A DNA stretch of 40,601 bases from Candidatus Obscuribacter phosphatis (lineage in GTDB: Bacteria > Cyanobacteriota > Vampirovibrionia > Obscuribacterales > Obscuribacteraceae), in the NCBI GenBank assembly GCA_001899315.1, contig MOYA01000002.1, positions 548,243 through 588,843 on the forward strand, in the 5' to 3' direction. The first letter of the stretch is position 1. Each line of letters starts with the position of its first letter. Positions 35,801 through 40,601 of this stretch are shown piece after piece. A program made the translations under genes and the position numbers. Under the pieces are notes generated by a model. That model had not been told where the DNA came from and did no database searches. It was given only the letters and a program-made list of their open reading frames with translations.

Positions 35801-38800
35801 CCCTGCTTATCGCATCATACGACCAGGTTACAGAATTCGCTGCTCCGTTTATCGACCGGTTTGTTGTGCGCCCCAAGGCATCATATTGGTAGGTTATGGC
35901 AGAATTTGCAATAACGTCATTTGTGACCTGCTGGAGTTTGCCACCCCCAGTTATTGGCGTGGCGCCCGAGCTCGTCACATAGTTGTTATAGCTATAGTTA
36001 TAGCTACCCCAGTCATTTTTGGTCGCTTTGTTCAGTCTCTTGAAGAAGTAGTCCCAGTAATAGGCGACAGGCGCTGTCGCCGTTACAGCGTTTGGATAGC
36101 TTGCCTGGAAGAGGCTGCGATCTGGGTTGTAAAAATAATTGGTCTTCTGTCCCCTAGCATCAGTTCTTGTTTTGACATTACTTGTCTTTTGCTCATAGAG
36201 ATAAGTATAGGTGGAAGAATCTGGATAGGTCTTTGTGGTCAAGCGACCTTGAATATCATGAGACCAAGAAGTGGTGCGACCCAAAGGGTCGGTCAAGGCG
36301 CCAAGCGAGCCGCAAGTGCACCAGGTGTATTGAGTCTTTCTGCCGGCTGGGTCGATTTCATAGCGCTTCTGGTCCATAGAGTCATAGGCTACCTGTGTCC
36401 AGCGGTTATTCCTGTCCTTCATCAAGACAGCGTCCATGCGGTTATAGATTGTTTGGTCAAAGGTCCCGTCTGGGTAGGTGGTGCGCAACTGCCTATCCAG
36501 GTTGTCATAGGTGAAGGAAACAGTATAACCATCGCTGTCCGTTGTCGAGGCTAGCCTGCCGACAGTATCGTAAGTAAAAGTTGTGATGTCTTGATTGCCT
36601 GAGAGCGGACCATCCACCTTGGTCAAAAATCCATAGCGATTAGCGCCAAGGGCGAGCGTCACTGTCGCTCCACCGCTTGTTGACTTTGTATAGGTGGTGA
36701 CATTCACCGAAGTCGATGTGAGAGTCACCACGGCGGCTGCTGAGGTAGCTGTCACTCCGACTGCCGCCAAAGCTGCATCTGCGTTGATGGCATTCCTTAT
36801 GCCGGTGGCGATAGAGGTCAGAGTCGCGCCAGAAGGCACAGTGTAATTGATAGACTTTTGCCCACCGGAAAGCCCGGCATCAAATACGGTGACTGTCAAA
36901 ACATTACCGACAGTGACTGTTCCGCCCACAGTAAGCGGACAAGTGCCGGTATAGGTCATTGTGGTCGTGTTATTATTCGGGTCTTTTACAGTCAGCACCT
37001 GCCCCGAACTATTATATGTATATTCTGTGCGCTGAGCAGAACCATCGATGTAAACCAAGGGCTGGTGCTTTGAGTTGTATTCCCAATGCCCAAGCAAATA
37101 GTTGTCCGTTCCTTGGGTTTCTCTCGCCTCTAAAAGATCCACTCCATTCGAATCATAGCTATAGCTGAATTTGCGCCCGATTGGGTCTATAGTCTGGGTC
37201 ATGTTTCCTGTTGAATTGTACTGATTTTCAACAAGCGAAGTGCTGCCGTTTCGGTAAGAGGCAAAGCCGAAGCTCTCTGTGCCGGAAGTACCGGTGTTAT
37301 ATGTGACTATCTCTTGAGAGAAACACTGCAAGTTGATATTGCCACCACTAGCGGTTGCTGTGCCGTTGTAGTACTGCCAACTGCCATTAGCGTTCATCTG
37401 CGTGGCAAAGGCTGAGCAGATTGAAGCGGCTGTATCTCCGGGCTGCACCACATAGCTGAAAGTTATTCTGCTGGTATTGGTGTCCACATACAGATAGACG
37501 GTGTCTCCAGAAGTAATTGTTCCGTTTAGAGTCGCTATCGCCGTCTGCCTGGCTTGAGAATTGAACTTCAAGGTCTCGGTGGCGCCGGGGCTATACCAAG
37601 CGGCATATTTTGTCATTCCCGTTTGCTCAGAGCGCAAGCTGACCACCTTACCAATAGCCGCTGCATATATACCTCGGCTTTGATAATCGGTTGAGTTATT
37701 CACCGCCTTCGCTAGCTCGGTAGCAATCTTCTCTAAAGTATCGCCAGCTTGAACTGTGTAACCTGCATAGACGTAATCTATGTAAAAGGCTATGCCGTCG
37801 CCAGCGGTGACTGTTCCGCCAACTTCAGCATTTACAACAGGGTTTCCGATAGCCTTTGTCAGTGTCAAAGGCAAGTTATTGAAGCCTGAATAGTTAGGTC
37901 CGGCATTCGTTGCATAGGTTAGATAAGTCGGCGTCTCAAGCGGGCTCTGCACCCATTGCATGCTCGAGGCTTCCTGCCCGGTCGCATTATTATAGGTAAA
38001 CTTCATCACCTTGCAGTGCGTATAGACCTTGTTGACTGGGTCATTCGGGTACATCTGCATGACATGCCGGTCCCAGAAATAGCTGCTCTTAGTCTCGTTG
38101 ATCCAGTTCTCTAAAACTGACGAGGTGCCGTCTGGAAAGGTAAAGCGCAAACCGCGCGCCGGCCAGACATCGATGCCGGGCACATAGTCGTAAAAGCTAG
38201 TTGTGCCATACGGCGTGGTCATCTGCGAGATAAAGCTCGATGTGTTGTCATATTGGAAAGACGACTTGAGCGACACCGCATCTGTTATCGAAAGCAAGTT
38301 GGTCACTGTCGAATCATAGGCAAAAGAGCAGGTACGACCAAATGGGTCGGCTATGCTCGCTATCTTGTAAAACCCAGCGTTGCCGACTGTGTTTGAAACA
38401 TAATTGATTGTCGATGCTTGGCCGATAGCGTCAACTACTGAGGTGATTCTGAAGTTCGCATCGTACTGGATAGTTACCGAGTTGCCCTGAGGGTCTTTGA
38501 CCTGAGTCATGAAGATGCGCGGCGGCGAGCTTGTATCAGCCTGGTTATAGACCTGAACCGAGCCATCTTTCAGTCGGCGCTCATAGACGCCACTTCCCAT
38601 ATTGACCAGCAATGCCTGGCTCAGAAAGTCCGGAGTGTAAACCCCAGCACTGGGAGTATAAACTTCTGTGCCACCTCCCATTAATCTTACCGATGCCACG
38701 TTTGAGCCAGAGTCTACGGTCAAGTAAGAAAGCCAGCCGAAGTTCCAGTTCTGCCCAAGGTTTGTAAAAGTGAATGTGCTTGGCTGGTCTGTCTGAAGAT

Positions 38801-40124
38801 GGTTGTAATCGAAGCTAAAGTCAATTGTCGGACCGATAGGCGGCGAGTAACTTAGAGGTGTGTCTGCAATGTGCAAAGTAGTGAGCATACTGTAAGCATC
38901 GGCAGCAGCCATTCCGGCACCGCCTCCTCCTTGACACTCATCACAGGTGCACATCCCAGTTTTGGGCGCGTACTTGCTAGAGTCTTTGCCGGTCCTTGAC
39001 GTCGCATTACCCTTACCATGGATGCTCTTTGCTTCGTCATCTGATGCCAAAGCCCAACCTTGAGGCAGCTGCTTATCAGCCGGCACAAGAAAATAGCCGT
39101 CAGTTTCTTTCTCTAACGCGTCCGCTGAAATCCAAAGCTGCCCGTTCGAATCAAAGGTCGGGTCTTGCAGGTGATATTTGCCGTTCTCTTCAGAAAGCAA
39201 GGCTGCGAAGTGATCAAGTTTCCAGTGCACTACCGATGGAGTAATGAAGGGGGCGCCCTTGCTGCGCTTAGCTAACTGATAATTCAAACCTACTTCTTTC
39301 GCCCAGTCCTTCACCTGCGCGAAAGTTGTTCCAGCTTTTGTAGACTGACATTTCTCAAGCTTCTCGTCCATGCCAGGGGCACGCTTATCTTTCTGCAATA
39401 TGCTATTGATAGCAAGCGGACCACATCTAAAGGAGCAGTCAGGGCGGTGCTCCATATTCCAGTAGCCTTCACGAGCACTTCTCACCTTTTCTTCATCAGA
39501 GCCGTAAAATGCACGACCTTCTATTTCCTGGAAATACTTCTTGAGCTCATCCATGCGCCCAAGTCTTGCGTTCAAGATAAGCAAACTGGAAATTGCCTGA
39601 TTGGCAACCGCGGCTTTCTCTCTATCTCTTTCTGCCTTTGCAGCCTGCCAAGCATCGCTCCACAAATTCATGGCTTCACTTAAATAGCCCGAGCGGAACT
39701 TGATCTCACCGATATTTGCTTTTACCGAAGCTGCCCACCTAGACTTGGGATACTTCGCTAGAAAATTCTCGAAAGCAGACAGGTCATCAACATTATTCTT
39801 AGCCTTGAATGCTTTGATAGCATCTGCAAGAGCAAGATTCTCACCCTCGATAGAGCTACCGCTCATTGGCACAAGCGGTTCATGAAATACTCTAGCAGTA
39901 CTAATCTCTAAATCGGTCGCAGCAGCCGAAAAGCTCAACTGGGGCTTCTGTAATTTAACAGTCTTAGAGCCCATTACCGGTTCTTTATTAAGCGAAACCG
40001 GCACAGACCTATCCACATATTGCGGCAGCTCTGGCAGTGCCAAGGCATACAGAGGCGTGGTTAACGTGACCATGCCTAAAGAGAGAATCGAACAAACTGC
40101 CTTGTAAATCAACTTACTTTGCAT
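32847..40124 (-). CDS. Giant RHS/YD-repeat protein with C39-like peptidase domain and inserted beta modules
   Basis: 2425 residues from ATG 40122-40124, preceded by AAAGG at 6 nt; TTG 40130 is the longer option. Signal peptide about 1-30; TPR-like helices about 85-200; a papain/C39-like domain about 220-345 with Cys near 235 (CSFRCGPLAINS), His near 306 (HWKLDHFAALL) and Asp near 321 (LQDPTFD); Cys-rich linker CTCDEC; RHS shell entry (PLSYSPPIGPTIDFSFDYNH). YD repeats follow (for example QYDALGRTTNRS, FTYDTVGRLAS), interrupted by seven about 100-residue beta modules. The core ends GTNVYRYVQGRPTDLRDPLG near 2290. A 135-residue variable tip with a Cys-rich end (GGCCDQVYRCC) follows. RHS proteins form hollow shells carrying a C-terminal effector. 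The tip matches no toxin I know. Starts nine bases after the upstream partial gene's stop. Confidence 0.9.
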   Translation of the reverse strand: MQSKLIYKAVCSILSLGMVTLTTPLYALALPELPQYVDRSVPVSLNKEPVMGSKTVKLQKPQLSFSAAATDLEISTARVFHEPLVPMSGSSIEGENLALADAIKAFKAKNNVDDLSAFENFLAKYPKSRWAASVKANIGEIKFRSGYLSEAMNLWSDAWQAAKAERDREKAAVANQAISSLLILNARLGRMDELKKYFQEIEGRAFYGSDEEKVRSAREGYWNMEHRPDCSFRCGPLAINSILQKDKRAPGMDEKLEKCQSTKAGTTFAQVKDWAKEVGLNYQLAKRSKGAPFITPSVVHWKLDHFAALLSEENGKYHLQDPTFDSNGQLWISADALEKETDGYFLVPADKQLPQGWALASDDEAKSIHGKGNATSRTGKDSSKYAPKTGMCTCDECQGGGGAGMAAADAYSMLTTLHIADTPLSYSPPIGPTIDFSFDYNHLQTDQPSTFTFTNLGQNWNFGWLSYLTVDSGSNVASVRLMGGGTEVYTPSAGVYTPDFLSQALLVNMGSGVYERRLKDGSVQVYNQADTSSPPRIFMTQVKDPQGNSVTIQYDANFRITSVVDAIGQASTINYVSNTVGNAGFYKIASIADPFGRTCSFAYDSTVTNLLSITDAVSLKSSFQYDNTSSFISQMTTPYGTTSFYDYVPGIDVWPARGLRFTFPDGTSSVLENWINETKSSYFWDRHVMQMYPNDPVNKVYTHCKVMKFTYNNATGQEASSMQWVQSPLETPTYLTYATNAGPNYSGFNNLPLTLTKAIGNPVVNAEVGGTVTAGDGIAFYIDYVYAGYTVQAGDTLEKIATELAKAVNNSTDYQSRGIYAAAIGKVVSLRSEQTGMTKYAAWYSPGATETLKFNSQARQTAIATLNGTITSGDTVYLYVDTNTSRITFSYVVQPGDTAASICSAFATQMNANGSWQYYNGTATASGGNINLQCFSQEIVTYNTGTSGTESFGFASYRNGSTSLVENQYNSTGNMTQTIDPIGRKFSYSYDSNGVDLLEARETQGTDNYLLGHWEYNSKHQPLVYIDGSAQRTEYTYNSSGQVLTVKDPNNNTTTMTYTGTCPLTVGGTVTVGNVLTVTVFDAGLSGGQKSINYTVPSGATLTSIATGIRNAINADAALAAVGVTATSAAAVVTLTSTSVNVTTYTKSTSGGATVTLALGANRYGFLTKVDGPLSGNQDITTFTYDTVGRLASTTDSDGYTVSFTYDNLDRQLRTTYPDGTFDQTIYNRMDAVLMKDRNNRWTQVAYDSMDQKRYEIDPAGRKTQYTWCTCGSLGALTDPLGRTTSWSHDIQGRLTTKTYPDSSTYTYLYEQKTSNVKTRTDARGQKTNYFYNPDRSLFQASYPNAVTATAPVAYYWDYFFKRLNKATKNDWGSYNYSYNNYVTSSGATPITGGGKLQQVTNDVIANSAITYQYDALGRTTNRSINGAANSVTWSYDAISRVTSEVNALGTFNYAYENDTPGSSRGSDRLASISYPNGQSTKYTWYPNLQDQRLQQIANLGPSGNTISQFSYRYDPAGQIKQWQQLQGNTSLNYALDYDQAGQLVSAAASGGPLSPNYLKQYYYAYDSASNRTGVQSSTVTRGRVTGTVTAGNVLTVTVTDQALSSGSKAINYTVVGGDTLSTIATKMAAAIASDADMISIGVTASANASILSIKSASPNVTSYAASTSGGATASITLNVTDNFVENAVIGGTKKTGDILTITFKDPALSGGSKNVNYTVLAADTLTTIATALRNAVNADTALQAIGVTATSTGTTITIKSTSQNATTYGQSVSTGSTETISLSVNQNGPVRIGIGGSKTTSDTVSLVTYDAALSGGTRTTTYTVLAGDTLSTIASGLAAAINADTNLQGIGVSAVASGTVVTVQSHSTNPTTYRGTTSTTATETILIGLPTNGAQVLVIGGTKTTGDTLTVTVFDPQLSGGSKAVNYIVQASDTLASIATNLASAITADTALQAISVSATASGTVVFINSGSKLLTTYASSTSGGATETLSLASSTSANQYGYNNLNELTSIAAGGATRFEGTANKALKSATVNSSAATLPDSQKFAANATLSSGANTIPASVTDGTNSTKTSSYRVSAKGSASSSPTFDANGNMTSDGTNTYEWDAENRLVKITYPGSGNNSQITYDGNGHYAKIVETVSGSVTSTRQFVWSDPRADNEEIKEMRDGSGAVLSKYFGYGQTTSGSNYFYTRDQILSVRELLASAGTVQSQYAYSPYGEVSKLQSGVQSDFQFVGYYLQDPSGLNLAVRRAFRARDGRWISRDPLGENIGTNVYRYVQGRPTDLRDPLGLTEDRGVGIAREIFRGLGPPPVPIPTCVPTSPQSALKPDQLPDNFLPKDPEYSDDPEVCENNRAACKALARRLYRAGLINARQLQSLVRGEKGGSGGCCDQVYRCCKAQPVFDTSAWKQCFTDLTPLGTNPPFGF
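34150..35375 (-). repeat. Four tandem beta-module repeats inside the RHS gene
   Basis: Four back-to-back copies of a 310-315-bp unit (approx. 35375-35085, 35075-34777, 34765-34465, 34455-34150). Each encodes G(T/S)xTxGDxLTVTVxDxxLS, then NYTVxAGDTLxxIA, then an Ala-rich helix, and ends SxSGGATxTxSL. Three more distant copies occur earlier in the protein (37836-37568, 37545-37265, 36945-36650), scattered among YD repeats. Copies differ enough to be old duplications. Confidence 0.85.
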
Positions 40125-40133
40125 TTCCAACCT

Positions 40134-40601
40134 TTACTGGGGTATAGCCACTGTCGGTAACTGAAGATTCATTTCTAACGGTCTTGTGTCTGTCGCGCTC
40201 GGCGCAGTCCAGCGCGTCGCGTCAAGGGTGTAGGTGGCAGTCGTGACTGCACTCGTGATACCATTGGCAATGGCTATCGCCTTGAGCGTAGTCGTGTAAT
40301 TAATTCGAATCGGCGCAGTATAGAGAGTCGAACTTGCGGTAGGCGTCGAATTGTCTAGCGTGTAGCGAAACTCGGCGTTTGCTGGTCCGGCTATTGCAAT
40401 TTCTTGCGGCGCCGTCAGAGTGCTTGTGCTTACTGAAAATATAGGGGCTGCCGCTGCTGTGGCGGTGTCGAGCTGATACTTGTTAAACAGGTAGCCTTGA
40501 ATATTCTTTCTCTCGGTCTCAGTTACAGATCTGTCAAAGACCAAAAGCTCTGCTAACTCTCCATTCCAAAAAGCCGATTGCGTATTGTTTGCACCAAGGA
40601 C
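40134..40601 (-). CDS. C-terminal part of a LamG-like/chitobiase-C-domain protein (5' truncated)
   Basis: The open frame runs off the right edge, so the gene is partial: 155 residues are visible. The first 40 (VLGANNTQSAFWNGELAELL then VFDRSVTETERKNIQGYLFN) are the end of a concanavalin/LamG-type sandwich, as in NGELAELLVFDR...GYLxxKY. Residues about 48-125 (PIFSVSTSTLTAPQEIAIAG, FRYTLDNSTPTASSTLYTAP, TLKAIAIANGITSAV) are a CHB_HEX-C-terminal (chitobiase/hexosaminidase) beta-sandwich. Both domains are found in secreted carbohydrate-binding or surface proteins. Its stop lies nine bases before the RHS ATG, so the two are one operon and may be exported together. Confidence 0.8.
   Translation of the reverse strand, partial: VLGANNTQSAFWNGELAELLVFDRSVTETERKNIQGYLFNKYQLDTATAAAAPIFSVSTSTLTAPQEIAIAGPANAEFRYTLDNSTPTASSTLYTAPIRINYTTTLKAIAIANGITSAVTTATYTLDATRWTAPSATDTRPLEMNLQLPTVAIPQ

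Noticed and set aside
34150..37840. Reading the RHS inserts as LysM peptidoglycan-binding domains
   Set aside because: Only the short GDTLxxIA phrase matches; the unit is twice LysM length, lacks the second LysM helix pattern and is beta-rich.

Overview
The window looks like a chromosomal stretch from an uncultured, Gram-negative-type bacterium of the cyanobacterial lineage. I would guess the non-photosynthetic sister groups (Melainabacteria/Vampirovibrionia, Obscuribacterales-like). This is inference: a DUF2490-type barrel and several signal peptides imply an outer membrane. A Ski2-like helicase with a C-terminal accessory region, a group-3-type sigma factor and coaD next to a coiled-coil gene recall cyanobacteria, and the giant YD-repeat and TPR proteins recall Obscuribacterales. 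No rRNA or photosynthesis gene is present to prove it. GC content looks close to half, and TTG or GTG start codons are frequent.

Layout. 1-900: simple tetranucleotide repeats at the left edge, then an AbiEi-like winged-helix protein (-). 1.1-3.3 kb: membrane-bound spermidine-synthase-like protein (-). 3.5-4.8 kb: coaD plus a coiled-coil protein, overlapping by ATGA, ending in a clear terminator (-). 5.1-7.0 kb: HAMP-PAS histidine kinase (-), divergent from a sigma-70 family factor (7.2-8.1 kb, +) whose Shine-Dalgarno lies in a hairpin. 8.2-8.8 kb: a small unknown gene with a good promoter, then tRNA-Pro(GGG) (-). 9.1-11.4 kb: Ski2-like helicase (+). 11.5-16.7 kb: a minus-strand series (DUF2490-like barrel, two unknowns of which one carries HETGH, cytidylate kinase, a SelT/SelW/SelH-like redox protein, an HTH/coiled-coil protein). 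16.9-19.4 kb: Fe/Mn superoxide dismutase and a protein made of four MshEN/GspE-N-like repeats (-). 19.4-19.9 kb: gene-free stretch with a cluster of hairpins.

19.9-30.4 kb (+): a membrane sensor-like protein without kinase, then a tight group: SWIM-SNF2 helicase, Hen1, Pnkp and an exported TPR protein. Hen1 and Pnkp are the bacterial RNA-repair pair: Pnkp heals and seals broken RNA ends and Hen1 2'-O-methylates the 3' end so that the same cleavage cannot recur. The helicase lies 11 nt upstream of hen1, and both pnkp and the TPR gene start inside the preceding gene, so the four are probably one transcription unit.

30.4-40.6 kb: a gene-poor stretch with a long inverted repeat, a formylglycine-generating-enzyme family protein with intact catalytic cysteines (+), then a minus-strand set: a truncated LamG/chitobiase-C-like gene at the right edge, a 2,425-residue RHS/YD-repeat protein carrying a C39-like peptidase domain and seven unusual inserted beta-rich modules, and a cytosolic TPR-like gene directly behind its variable C-terminal tip.
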